Assembly: GCA_014656495.1 (NCBI GenBank)
Contig: BNCN01000015.1
Span: 166,694 to 209,416, forward strand
Origin: Comamonas sp. KCTC 72670
Lineage (GTDB): Bacteria; Myxococcota; Myxococcia; Myxococcales; Myxococcaceae
Direction of reading: 5' to 3'
Length of the DNA stretch: 42,723 bases
Shown: in pieces, positions 8,541-16,656 of the stretch
Position numbering within the stretch: the first letter of the stretch is position 1
How the letters are laid out: each line of letters starts with the position of its first letter
The notes under the pieces: model-generated
The model's database searches: none
Seen by the model: only the letters and a program-made list of their open reading frames with translations
Told to the model about the DNA's origin: nothing
Made by a program: the position numbers and the translations under genes

Positions 8541-11500
8541 CGGGCAACCCACGCGTTCCAGTTCTCGACGTCCTCTGGCAGCCGCGTCCCGCTCGACACC
8601 ACCGACCGGGGGTCGGTGAGGGCCAGGAGGTCCGCGGGCAGCCGGGACAGCTTCAACCTGCGGCCAAAGGCATCCGTCACCTTCTCACCGCGCTTCTCAC
8701 AGGCCACCAGCGCGTCGTCCCACAACCGCGCCATGCCCGCCGGCTCCAGCGTCTGTCCCTGCGGCGCTCTCTGCTCCCACGTCCGCACCTGCGTGTGCAG
8801 CTCCGCCAGCACCGCGTAGAAGGGCTCCGTCAGCTCCGCGTTCGCATCGAGCGCCGTCACCGCGCTCGCCGACACGGCGGGCTCCGTCCAGTCGCGCTGC
8901 GGCGCGTCCGTCACCCGCAGCACCGCCGCCGACGACGCATTCGCGCCTCGGATGCGGCCCATGGCCAGCGCCTGCCCGTCGAAGACGCCGAAGGCGGGCG
9001 AGTCCACCTTGGGCATGGTCTGCACCGAGCTCATCGCGTCCGGCCCCGGCAGCGGCGCCAGCTGCGCCAGCGTCTCATCCACGCCGAAGAGGCCCACCGC
9101 CGCCGGGCCGTCCTGGCCGTCCACGCGCGTGCGCACCTGGAGCCGCGCCAGCTCGCCGGGCGCATACCGCGGCTTCTCCGGTGACACCTCCACGGAGAGC
9201 TGCGCGCGCGGCGCCACGTAGACGCGTCCCAGCGCGCCCTCCCAGTACGACAGCGCCCAGCCCTCGAAGTCCTCCGGCAGCTTGAACCGGACCGAGCGCG
9301 TGGCCTTGTCCACCTTCTCCTCGAACCGCTGCTGGCCCGCCTGGAGCACCAGCGTGTCGGGAAGCTGGGCCAGGAAATGAGGGCCGCGGAGCAGCTCGAT
9401 GCGAACCTCCTCGCCGCCCCGCGCCAGCACCGGCGTGGCGCGAAGCCGCGTATTGGGCACCTCCGCGGGGCGCAGCACCAGCTTCGTCTGGCCCACGTCC
9501 TCTCCGCCCTGCGTGCCGCGCACCTTCAACTCGTAGCCCAGGAACGTGGTGGCCATGGAGGCGCCCCCCGCTGCCCTCTCTCCGGAGGGCAGCACGGAGA
9601 GCCGGGCCACGCCCAGCGCCGCGCCCCGGCTCGACGACGCGGGCAGCCGGATGCGCGCGAAGCGCTCCTGGATGCACGGCGTGACGGAGGCCGGCAGGCC
9701 GCCGTGCGCCGCGACGGGCACCCACGTCAACGACTCCAGGCCGCGCGCCCCCAGCCGCCAGCTCGCCGCCACCGGCAGGGACGCCGGCATGCTCAGGTCC
9801 CTGGGAAGGCACGTGCGCGCGTCGCGGGCCGCGGCGTCCATCGCCGTGACCACCTCGTCGTGGGTTCCAAAGGCGGGCTCCACCTCCACCTCCAGCGAAG
9901 GCAGGCCGGGGTCCCGGACGACGAGGCTCATCTCCAGGACGCGCTCGACGCCAGCGGACAACGTGCGCGCGCGCAGCGCCGAAGCCACGCAGGCCGGCAA
10001 CGCCCCCTCGCCCGTCACGACATCCAGCACCGCGCCCGAAGGGCTCACGCGCAGGCCGAGCTCGACCTCGCTGTGCCCCTCCTCCCGGGACACGAAGCGC
10101 GCGCAGGGCTCGAGCGCGGGCAGCGCCTTCTCCAGCGCCAGCAGGTCCGCGAGCGAGGCCTCCTGCCCCTGCGCCAGCAGGCTGCGCGTCTCGCCCAGGC
10201 GCACCGTCGGCTCGGGCGGCGGCGGACGCACGGGCATGGGCGGCACCACGACGTTGACGGGCGGCCCGGGGTCCAGTTGGAAGGCGGCCACGCCGTCCTC
10301 GTCCGTCACCGCGCGCACACCCTCGTCACGCGGGTCCCAGGCACGCGTCACCGTCAGCTCGGCGTTGGGCAGCACCTGCCCCGAGGCCGTCGTCGCGCGC
10401 AGGTAGACGCGGTTGTTGAAGCCGGGCGCAAGGCCGCCCTCCAGCTCCGTCACCGTCGACACGGAGAGCGCGTCCTCGGACAGCAGCAGCGACACGCGGC
10501 CCTCGATGCGGTCCCCCGACGCGTCCCGCGCCACCACGCGCGCGCTGAGCCACGCCTGTCCGCGCAGGTCCATGGGCACGCGAGGCAACACCAGACGGAA
10601 GCGGCCCGTGGCGTCGGTGCGGGCGCGGTCGGGCAAGGCCCCCGTGGTCCACTCCGTCGGCGGAGGCCAGTCCCCCTGCACATTCCACGTCAGCGCCACC
10701 TCGACGTCGGCCACCGGCGCGCCCGACGTGTACACCACCTGCCCCTCCACCACCGGCGCCTCCTCGGCGCGCCAGAAGAGCCGGGCGCTGCGCACGTCCA
10801 CGCGGAAGCGCGGCAGCGTGAAGGGCTTGACCTCGAATGGGGCCTGCGCCTCCACGCCACCACTGGTCCAGCTCACCGACCACCAGCCCCGCGGCGCCCC
10901 CCGGTCCAACGGGAAGCGGCCGGCCACCACGCCCCAGGGGCCCGCGGGCGCGCGCTCCTCCAGCACCACCTCGCCGGACGGGTCCTTCACCCGCCACGTC
11001 CCCGGCCGCCCCTCCAGCGGCGCCAGGTCCTTGGCCCTCAGCGCCACCGCGCGGAAGAGGACCTCGTGCCCCGGCTCGTACAAGGGGCGGTCCGTCAGCA
11101 CGTGCGCGCGGGCTGGCGCGTACAGCGGGAGCGCCGCGTCCACGGTGTCCGTGCCCACCGGCGTCGTCACGCGCGCCCGGAGCTGGTAGTCGCCATCCGG
11201 CACCTGGGGCACCACCACCTTCGCGTTCAGCCGGTGGGTGTCCTCGGAGCGCTGCCACGCCTCGCCCGGGGCGAGCGCGAGCGGCGTCTCCTTCCCTTCG
11301 GCGTCCACCAGGAAGACGGAGGCCGTGCCGCGTGACACGCCCCCGTGCATCATCACGCCCGTCTCCGGGTGGGGCGCCATCACGAGCGTCAGCAGCGACA
11401 CGTGGCCCTCGCCGCCGCGCACCAGCCCGTGGGCGTTGAGCTCCACCACTTGCCGGAACTGCCCATCCGGACATGCCGGGACGTCGACCCCCTTGAAGGC

Positions 11501-11608
11501 CCAGGCCGAGAAGCACACGTCCCAGGAAGAGAAGGCCACTGCACCGCCCACGAGCAGCGCGGCCAGGCCTCCCCCCACCAGCCGGCGGCGCCGGATGCGG
11601 ATTGTCAT
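8528..11608 (-). CDS. alpha-2-macroglobulin-like protein, N-terminal half (MG domains)
   Basis: A 1026-residue protein forming the first half of an A2M-like molecule. The ATG at 11608 is preceded by GGGGAGGAAAG; the frame is open further upstream but without a comparable site. A basic N-terminus (MTIRIRRRR) and one hydrophobic segment (residues 10-27) form an anchor or signal. The MG2-type motif VLTDRPLYEPG lies near residue 170 and is followed by several macroglobulin sandwiches (WSVSWTSGG, TDATGRFRLVLPR). Near residue 840 is VGLFGVDETLAQLAP, the conserved strand before the bait region. Between about 500 and 655 there are two inserted modules, each bracketed by two cysteines. The protein ends about 185 residues after that strand, and the A2M core resumes in the next gene. 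Expected location is the inner membrane, facing the periplasm. Confidence 0.88.
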   Translation of the reverse strand: MTIRIRRRRLVGGGLAALLVGGAVAFSSWDVCFSAWAFKGVDVPACPDGQFRQVVELNAHGLVRGGEGHVSLLTLVMAPHPETGVMMHGGVSRGTASVFLVDAEGKETPLALAPGEAWQRSEDTHRLNAKVVVPQVPDGDYQLRARVTTPVGTDTVDAALPLYAPARAHVLTDRPLYEPGHEVLFRAVALRAKDLAPLEGRPGTWRVKDPSGEVVLEERAPAGPWGVVAGRFPLDRGAPRGWWSVSWTSGGVEAQAPFEVKPFTLPRFRVDVRSARLFWRAEEAPVVEGQVVYTSGAPVADVEVALTWNVQGDWPPPTEWTTGALPDRARTDATGRFRLVLPRVPMDLRGQAWLSARVVARDASGDRIEGRVSLLLSEDALSVSTVTELEGGLAPGFNNRVYLRATTASGQVLPNAELTVTRAWDPRDEGVRAVTDEDGVAAFQLDPGPPVNVVVPPMPVRPPPPEPTVRLGETRSLLAQGQEASLADLLALEKALPALEPCARFVSREEGHSEVELGLRVSPSGAVLDVVTGEGALPACVASALRARTLSAGVERVLEMSLVVRDPGLPSLEVEVEPAFGTHDEVVTAMDAAARDARTCLPRDLSMPASLPVAASWRLGARGLESLTWVPVAAHGGLPASVTPCIQERFARIRLPASSSRGAALGVARLSVLPSGERAAGGASMATTFLGYELKVRGTQGGEDVGQTKLVLRPAEVPNTRLRATPVLARGGEEVRIELLRGPHFLAQLPDTLVLQAGQQRFEEKVDKATRSVRFKLPEDFEGWALSYWEGALGRVYVAPRAQLSVEVSPEKPRYAPGELARLQVRTRVDGQDGPAAVGLFGVDETLAQLAPLPGPDAMSSVQTMPKVDSPAFGVFDGQALAMGRIRGANASSAAVLRVTDAPQRDWTEPAVSASAVTALDANAELTEPFYAVLAELHTQVRTWEQRAPQGQTLEPAGMARLWDDALVACEKRGEKVTDAFGRRLKLSRLPADLLALTDPRSVVSSGTRLPEDVENWNAWVAREAP

Positions 11609-11727
11609 CTTTCCTCCCCTTCCCATCACTCTATGCCGGGAGGGCGGGGACCTGACGAGCCCCCTCCGTCGCATGACCGATGGCGGTGCGCTAGGGTCTC
11701 GCTCCTTTCGCGCCACCCCGCTCCGAC

Positions 11728-12924
11728 ATGCCCGCGCCGACGCCCAAGAAGCCCCGCCCGCCCCAGGACGCGCTCCCCGCGCGCCTGGAATCGCTCCTCG
11801 AGTCCCTCACCGACCGCCACCTCGCGGACCGGTTGGAGCGCGTGCACCGCGCGGCGGCCGTGGCCATCGACCGGCTGGGGCACCTGAGCATCGCGAAGTA
11901 CGAGCCCACGTCGGTGGAGACGGACGGAGGCGCGGACCTGTCCCTCTGGGAGACGATGGCCCCCGCCATCGGCGACACGCTGGTGGGCGTCAACCAGCTC
12001 ATCGCCGCCACCCACCAGGAGTTCCCGCCTCCCTCGCGGCCCACGGGCCTGGGGGACGGAGGCTGGGCGCCGCCGCCGGCCAGCTCGGACGAGCGGCTGG
12101 CGCAGGAGGTGGAGGCGGTGCTGCACGCCGTCGCGGAGCGGCTGTCCAAGCGCGTGGCGGAGCTGGGCCAGCAGATGCGCCGCCCGGAGGTGGTGAGCGA
12201 CCGCTGGACGCTGATGGCCGAGCTCCAGGCCTTCCGCGCCGACTTCCGCGTCCGCATTGGCGACCTCGTGTACCTCACCGCCGCGGCCTTCGAGGACGTG
12301 CGCCGCGAGGACGTGGTGCCCGGCTACGCGAACCAGGTGGCCGCGCGGGCGGCCCTGCGCGCCGCGGCGGCGGACCTGCGCCGCTCCCTGCAAGGACGGC
12401 TGGAGCGCGCCGCCAAGGCGGAGGCCCGCGCACGGCCCGCGCTGGCGCGGCAGGTGGCGGAGAGCCTGTCCGCCTTCGTGTCGCTGCCGGCCTCGGTGGC
12501 GCTGCGCACGCCGCAGAAACACCAGGTCCTGGAGTTGCGAACGCGCCTGCTGGAGACCGCCGCCGGGCAGGAGCTGGCGCCGGACGTGCTGCCGGGCCTG
12601 GTGGAGCCCTACCTCGCCGCGCTGGAAGAGCAGATGGAGGAAGTCACTCGCACCTGGCTCGTCGTCCACGACCGCGCGGTGTGGGCCACCTGCGGCATGA
12701 AGCTGGAGCAGGCGGACATGCACCTGTCGCTGGGCTCGCGCGGCGCGGAGCGCGTCCTGGCCGACGCCGTGGACGTGGCGGGCGCCCTCCAGGGACGCTC
12801 GGCGCCCTTCGACACCTTCCTGCGCAAGGCGCGGCAGGAGGCGGGGGACGGGCTGGAAGAGGCAGGGGCGCGGGAGCTGCTCGGCCGGTTCCGGGAGCGG
12901 CTCGCGGCCCTGCCCTTCAGCTGA
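11728..12924 (+). CDS. hypothetical helical protein, 398 residues
   Basis: No family recognised. The protein is cytosolic (no signal or membrane segment), strongly helical and rich in Ala, Arg, Leu and Glu, with a Pro-rich N-terminus (MPAPTPKKPRPP) and another Pro-rich stretch (about residues 95-120, EFPPPSRPTG, WAPPPASS) between two helical halves. The second half has long amphipathic helices such as ARAALRAAAADLRRSLQGRL and a single Trp/Cys patch (VWATCGMKLEQ). It is transcribed divergently from the A2M operon across 119 bases, which must hold both promoters. Codon use is typical of the window, so the gene is probably native. The length and coding bias make it real; the function is unknown. 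Confidence 0.82.
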   Translation: MPAPTPKKPRPPQDALPARLESLLESLTDRHLADRLERVHRAAAVAIDRLGHLSIAKYEPTSVETDGGADLSLWETMAPAIGDTLVGVNQLIAATHQEFPPPSRPTGLGDGGWAPPPASSDERLAQEVEAVLHAVAERLSKRVAELGQQMRRPEVVSDRWTLMAELQAFRADFRVRIGDLVYLTAAAFEDVRREDVVPGYANQVAARAALRAAAADLRRSLQGRLERAAKAEARARPALARQVAESLSAFVSLPASVALRTPQKHQVLELRTRLLETAAGQELAPDVLPGLVEPYLAALEEQMEEVTRTWLVVHDRAVWATCGMKLEQADMHLSLGSRGAERVLADAVDVAGALQGRSAPFDTFLRKARQEAGDGLEEAGARELLGRFRERLAALPFS

Positions 12925-12930
12925 AGCGGA

Positions 12931-13224
12931 CTACGGCTTGGGGGCGTCGGCCTTCGCGCCCTCGGGCAGCGCGGGCGCCTCCGGCTTGGGCGGGAGGATG
13001 CGCAGCTCGTCGAAGCGCGCGGCCAGCGACTCCTGCGTCATCTCCTCCTGCCACTGCTTGGGGTTGGTGTTCCAGCCGTAGTCGGCCGGGACCTTGCCCC
13101 CCCCCTGGCTGGCGTAGCCAATCATGTCCGGGAACTGCTTGGACCAACGACCCGCCGGGTCCGGCTCCTTGGTGATGAGCTGGCGGTTGGGGCGGTGAAG
13201 GAAGGGCTTGGGTGCGTCACTCAT
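12931..13224 (-). CDS. small hypothetical protein, Pro/Lys-rich, 97 residues
   Basis: A 97-residue soluble protein with no signal peptide. It has a central segment with several aromatic residues (WSKQFPDMIGYAS, YGWNTNPKQWQEEM) and a C-terminal tail rich in Pro, Ala and Lys (PPKPEAPALPEGAKADAPKP). The ATG at 13224 has GAGAGG upstream. It converges on the helical-protein gene, with the two stops six bases apart. No recognised domain; the conserved-looking aromatic core suggests a folded protein or a binding peptide. Function unknown. Confidence 0.72.
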   Translation of the reverse strand: MSDAPKPFLHRPNRQLITKEPDPAGRWSKQFPDMIGYASQGGGKVPADYGWNTNPKQWQEEMTQESLAARFDELRILPPKPEAPALPEGAKADAPKP

Positions 13225-13278
13225 GGCCCGTAGCCTCTCCGAAACCCGCCCGCGAGGGTAGAGAGAAGACGCGGAGCC

Positions 13279-13509
13279 TCAGGCCGCCCGGCGGGTCCGC
13301 TTGCGGCGCCCGGGGCTCTCCGGCGGCAGCACGCGCGGCCCCATCTCGAACACTGCGGCGAAGAAGCGCGCCTGGGCCTCGCTGCCATACCGGTAGCGGC
13401 GCACCGCCCCGGCCCAGGTCTCCACCTCCACGCCCCAGCCTCGCCGGTCCTGGAGGACTTCCACCCGCAGCACCCCACCCAGACCTTCCCCATCACCCTG
13501 TGCATCCAT
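13279..13509 (-). CDS. small hypothetical protein, 76 residues
   Basis: A 76-residue protein with a short beta-like pattern (VLRVEVLQDRRGWGVEVETW, then VRRYRYGSEAQARFF) and a very basic end (PGRRKRTRRAA). The frame is open to 13533, but the ATG at 13509 is the more natural start of the folded part. Neither start has a good Shine-Dalgarno. The alternation of strands with Trp, plus the SEAQARFFAAVF helix, resembles small single-domain proteins common in myxobacteria, but I recognise no family. The basic tail could bind nucleic acid; this is inference only. Confidence 0.55.
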   Translation of the reverse strand: MDAQGDGEGLGGVLRVEVLQDRRGWGVEVETWAGAVRRYRYGSEAQARFFAAVFEMGPRVLPPESPGRRKRTRRAA

Positions 13510-13716
13510 GCCCCGGGCTCTTGAAATCCCCATGCCAGGGCGATCACACCGACATCACCGGCTTGCGGTGTCGAGCATCCACCAGAGGACAGCGAGCCGG
13601 TAAGAAATGCAGGAGGGACTGCCTGCCTGCTTGCTTCCACGCGAGCACGCCCCGCCGAGACCAAGGGGCACCCCAGGTCGCCTTGTGCCACGCGATTCCT
13701 GCGTTAACTCAGAAGC

Positions 13717-13926
13717 ATGACTCAATTCGAGAGCAACACCGGCGAGCGGTTCGCCGAATTCGTCCTCCCCGACGGCTGCGTGCTCTGCGGTGGAGAGGTG
13801 ACTGTGCGTGCCTCACAGGCGGGTGCGCACAGCTACTGCCCGCAGTGCCACTGGCTGTCCAAGCCCAGCATGCGCGTGCGCGACAACAGCGTGGAGCTGT
13901 CGTTCGCGACCACCGTGCTCGCCTGA
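13717..13926 (+). CDS. small zinc-ribbon-like protein, 69 residues
   Basis: A 69-residue soluble protein with two CxxC pairs: Cys21-x2-Cys24 (GCVLCGGEV) and Cys41-x2-Cys44 (SYCPQCHW). The spacing of 16 residues between the knuckles is that of a zinc ribbon. A hydrophobic strand-rich tail follows (VELSFATTVLA). GAAGC stands just before the ATG. It is monocistronic by position and converges on the secreted-protein gene at 13984-14571. Metal binding is likely; the biological role is unknown. Confidence 0.78.
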   Translation: MTQFESNTGERFAEFVLPDGCVLCGGEVTVRASQAGAHSYCPQCHWLSKPSMRVRDNSVELSFATTVLA

Positions 13927-13943
13927 GCACCCTCACCTCCGTC

Positions 13944-13973
13944 CCGGGCGTGCGCCTTGCGCGCCACGCCCGG
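13944..13973. terminator. hairpin between convergent genes
   Basis: A perfect nine-base inverted repeat (CCGGGCGTG at 13944-13952 and CACGCCCGG at 13965-13973) with a 12-base loop lies in the 57 bases between two converging genes. There is no T-run on either strand, so it may act as a bidirectional 3'-end hairpin rather than a strict intrinsic terminator. Confidence 0.45.
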
Positions 13974-13983
13974 CGGCGCCGCA

Positions 13984-14571
13984 TCAAGGCAGCATCCGCT
14001 CCGACAGCACGAGCGCCAGCAGCGCCGCCTTCTCACCCGTATCGAGGGCCAGCACGTCCTCGGGCAGCGTGAGGGAGACGGGGCCCGGAGCCAGGTGCGT
14101 CCCCGGCTGGCACGTGCGCCATCCGGCATAGCGGCCCGCCGTCACCGACAGCGTGTAGTCACATCCGCCCAGCGAGCCCGCGATGGCGAAGGGCGCGACG
14201 ACGAGGCTCGACGGCTGGCTGGCGAAGTTCCCCTCCAGCCGCAGCCCGGGCTCTGGCGTGCGCTCCAAGACCTGGAGCGCCACGGTGCCCTCGCCCACAC
14301 GCCCAAGCAGGCTCCCGCTGTCCCACCCGACATCCACGTCGCTGCCGCGCACCTGCCCCACCCAGGCGTCGCCGCGCCGTCGCAGCTCGACGCCCGGGCC
14401 GCGCACCGTGTCGCCGTCCAGGGACAGCGCCACGGACTGACCGGCCGCCTCGAGCCGGATGGGGCCGCCCTTCCCGGCGACGGCCACCTGCGCCTGGACG
14501 GCGGCGGAAGCGAGGAGCAACCCCACCGCGCCCAGGACGGCACCGGGCCTGCGAACTCCTGTGTGTGTCAC
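13984..14571 (-). CDS. secreted hypothetical protein, 195 residues
   Basis: Starts with GTG at 14571 (AGGCAGGT just upstream). The N-terminus is a signal peptide: basic RR near residues 7-8, a hydrophobic core (AVLGAVGLLLASAAV) and a likely cleavage at VQAQ near residue 27. The mature part is beta-rich, with many Gly and Val, and contains two cysteines (GGCDYTL and RTCQPG) that could form a disulfide in the periplasm. It ends in a short helical segment (TGEKAALLALVLSERMLP). No family recognised. Probably a periplasmic or secreted protein expressed as a single gene; the 135 bases upstream hold no other gene. Confidence 0.75.
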   Translation of the reverse strand: MTHTGVRRPGAVLGAVGLLLASAAVQAQVAVAGKGGPIRLEAAGQSVALSLDGDTVRGPGVELRRRGDAWVGQVRGSDVDVGWDSGSLLGRVGEGTVALQVLERTPEPGLRLEGNFASQPSSLVVAPFAIAGSLGGCDYTLSVTAGRYAGWRTCQPGTHLAPGPVSLTLPEDVLALDTGEKAALLALVLSERMLP

Positions 14572-14706
14572 GTGGCACCTGCCTTGCGCGAGTCCTCCGC
14601 CGCAAGGTGCGCCTCCGTGATGACAGAGGCACGGCCCACGGCCCCGGCGCCCTCATGACGGCGCTGTCGAGGGACCGGCCCACGGGGGCCGGCCCGCCCG
14701 CCCCGC

Positions 14707-15564
14707 TCAGTGCGCGCCGTAGGAGCCGCTCGCGGCGGCGGGCACGGCGTCCGGCTCGCGCTCGCGTTCCCGCTCGGCCTCGTCCCAGGTGCGGCCGTCC
14801 TCGTAGCCCCACTCGTCCACGTCCACCTGGTAGCTGACCTGTGACAGCAGCCGGCCTCGACACAGCGGCGAGTCCCAGTTGCCCTCCGCCACCGAGCTGT
14901 TCGCGCGGGACAGCAGGTCGCGCATCACCCATTCGGGGACGATGTCGCGGTCCGCCGGGTAGGCGAAGCGGAAGAACATCAGGTGCGCGAGCAGCACCTC
15001 CCAGTACCGGTCGAAGCGCGCGAGCAGCCGGGGCCAGTCGAACGTCCGCCCCTGCTTCAGCAGCAGGTGCGTGAGCTCGTGGCCGTCGAAGCGCTCACGC
15101 TCCAGGACGAAGGACTTGCTCCAGTAGATCTCCTCCGCCGGAGGCACGTTGCACTCGCAGTTCAGCAGGCGGGCGCAGACGGCGTGCTCGAACCAGCCGT
15201 CATCCACGACGGTGATGCCGTTGCCGGAGGCGTAGATGAGGTCGACGAGGAAGTCGTCCCAGAAGGCCTTGTGCAGCCAGCCGTGGACGTTGCTCTGGGT
15301 GTTCCAGCCATTGCTGGCCAGGACCTTCAGCGCCCGGTCCGCGTCGTCCTTGCGGATGAAGAGGTCCAGGTCCTTCGTGTCGCGATAGATGCCTGTGTAA
15401 TGGGCGAACGCGTAGGCGCCGCCGACGAGGAACGGGATTCGCGCATCGGTCAGCAATTGGATGGCGTAGGCCCGGGCGCCCAGCTCGGCGACCGGCCGCC
15501 GGACCTCCATCCGCCTTGGGTCTCCCCCGGGCGCACCCGAGGCCTTCGGTGGTTGCTCAGCCAT
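14707..15564 (-). CDS. nucleotidyltransferase-fold protein, 285 residues
   Basis: The segment FLVGGAYAFAHYTGIYRD followed by TKDLDLFI (about residues 46-75) is the G-G-x9-14-D-x-D motif of the DNA polymerase-beta nucleotidyltransferase superfamily. A third Asp in DDFLVDLIYA (about residue 108) completes the metal-binding set. The remaining two thirds are helical with many aromatics (AHLMFFRFAYPADR) and end in a charged tail rich in Glu and Arg. The family includes antitoxin-type MNT proteins and aminoglycoside-type transferases; this one is longer than MNT antitoxins and has no HEPN partner beside it. The ATG at 15564 is preferred over a TTG three codons upstream. Substrate unknown. Confidence 0.78.
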   Translation of the reverse strand: MAEQPPKASGAPGGDPRRMEVRRPVAELGARAYAIQLLTDARIPFLVGGAYAFAHYTGIYRDTKDLDLFIRKDDADRALKVLASNGWNTQSNVHGWLHKAFWDDFLVDLIYASGNGITVVDDGWFEHAVCARLLNCECNVPPAEEIYWSKSFVLERERFDGHELTHLLLKQGRTFDWPRLLARFDRYWEVLLAHLMFFRFAYPADRDIVPEWVMRDLLSRANSSVAEGNWDSPLCRGRLLSQVSYQVDVDEWGYEDGRTWDEAEREREREPDAVPAAASGSYGAH

Positions 15565-15642
15565 GCTGCTCAAAATAGGTGCGCGATGCCGGGACGACAG
15601 CGGTCCGGCCGCGCGTCCGGCCGAAGGGCAGCCAGGCGTGCG

Positions 15643-16548
15643 TCAGCGCACGAGCATCAGCATCAGCGGCGCCGTGGCGAACGAGAGCGGGATGCCCACC
15701 CCCACCATCAACACGGCCAGGTCCGGGTCCAAGTCGTGCTCGGCCGCCAGGATGGCCGCGCTCACCATGGGCCCCATCGCCGCTTGCAGCAGCGTGGCCT
15801 GCACCACCACGGGCGAGAGGCCGGGCAGCGCCAGCAGGCCCACCGCCGCCAGCGCGGGCACCAGCAGCAGCTTGTAGGACAGCCCCAGCGCGAGCGCGGG
15901 CAGCCGGTGGCGGACGCCGGACAGCCGCAGCTGCAGGCCAATGGCGAACAGCGCCAGCGGCGTCAAAAGCGAGCCCAGCCGCTCCAGCACCCCGTCCAGC
16001 CAGAGGGGATAGGCCCAGGGCCGCGTCGCCAACGCCACCACCAGCGCCAGGAACGGCGGGAAGGTGGCCACCTTGCGCGCGAGCTGCCCCCAGGACAGCG
16101 GCGTCTCCGCGCCCGCCCGGGCCGCCGCCAGCGTCGCCAGCGAGGACAGCACGAGGAACGAGCCGAGCTGATCCACCACCACCGCCACCGGCAGGCCCTC
16201 GCGGCCCAGCAGCGCCTCCGCCATGGGCAGCCCCACGAAGGCGGTGTTGCCCAGGCCCGCCGTCAGCACCAGCGCCATGATGGACGGCTTCGCCAGCCCC
16301 AGCCGGGGCCCGAGCAGCCGGAAGAAGGGGCCCGCGCCCAGGTAGTAGAGCCACGGCACCGACGCGGCGACCAGCAGCTCCGGCACGAAGACCAGCTGGT
16401 GCATGGCCCGCAGCACCAGCGCGGGCAGCGCCACGTACAGGACGAAGGTGTTGAACGCCCCGGCGGAGCCCTCCGGAAACTTCCCGCTGTGCCGGGCCAC
16501 GACGCCCAGCACCATGCACGCCCCCAACAACCCGATGACATTCCCCAT
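15643..16548 (-). CDS. AEC-family (auxin efflux carrier type) permease
   Basis: A 301-residue integral membrane protein with about ten hydrophobic segments in two five-helix halves, as in the AEC/BART transporter superfamily. Visible features are the N-terminal GLLGACMVLGVVARHSGKFP helix-loop; FNTFVLYVALPALVLRAM, the family pattern N-x-F-V-x-Y-x-A-L-P-A-L; GLGNTAFVGLPMAEALLG in helix 4, with the conserved N-T-x-F-x-G-x-P; and a second half ending in VGVGIPLSFATAPLMLMLV. Members export malonate, malate or other small anions; the substrate cannot be assigned here. The gene stands 78 bases from the nucleotidyltransferase gene in the same direction, and both could be read from one promoter. Confidence 0.9.
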   Translation of the reverse strand: MGNVIGLLGACMVLGVVARHSGKFPEGSAGAFNTFVLYVALPALVLRAMHQLVFVPELLVAASVPWLYYLGAGPFFRLLGPRLGLAKPSIMALVLTAGLGNTAFVGLPMAEALLGREGLPVAVVVDQLGSFLVLSSLATLAAARAGAETPLSWGQLARKVATFPPFLALVVALATRPWAYPLWLDGVLERLGSLLTPLALFAIGLQLRLSGVRHRLPALALGLSYKLLLVPALAAVGLLALPGLSPVVVQATLLQAAMGPMVSAAILAAEHDLDPDLAVLMVGVGIPLSFATAPLMLMLVR

Positions 16549-16656
16549 GGCGCGCCGCAGCGTCGCAGCCCACCGGATGGAACTCCAGCGCCATGGGGCG
16601 AAAGCCTCGGGCGGCCACTCCGTGAGGGAGAGGCCACCCGCCCGACAGCGCCGGCG

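Noticed and set aside
8528..8552. Frameshift explanation for the split alpha-2-macroglobulin
   Set aside because: The junction has a GGAGG site, an ATGA overlap and a new membrane helix at the start of the second product, which a simple indel would not create.
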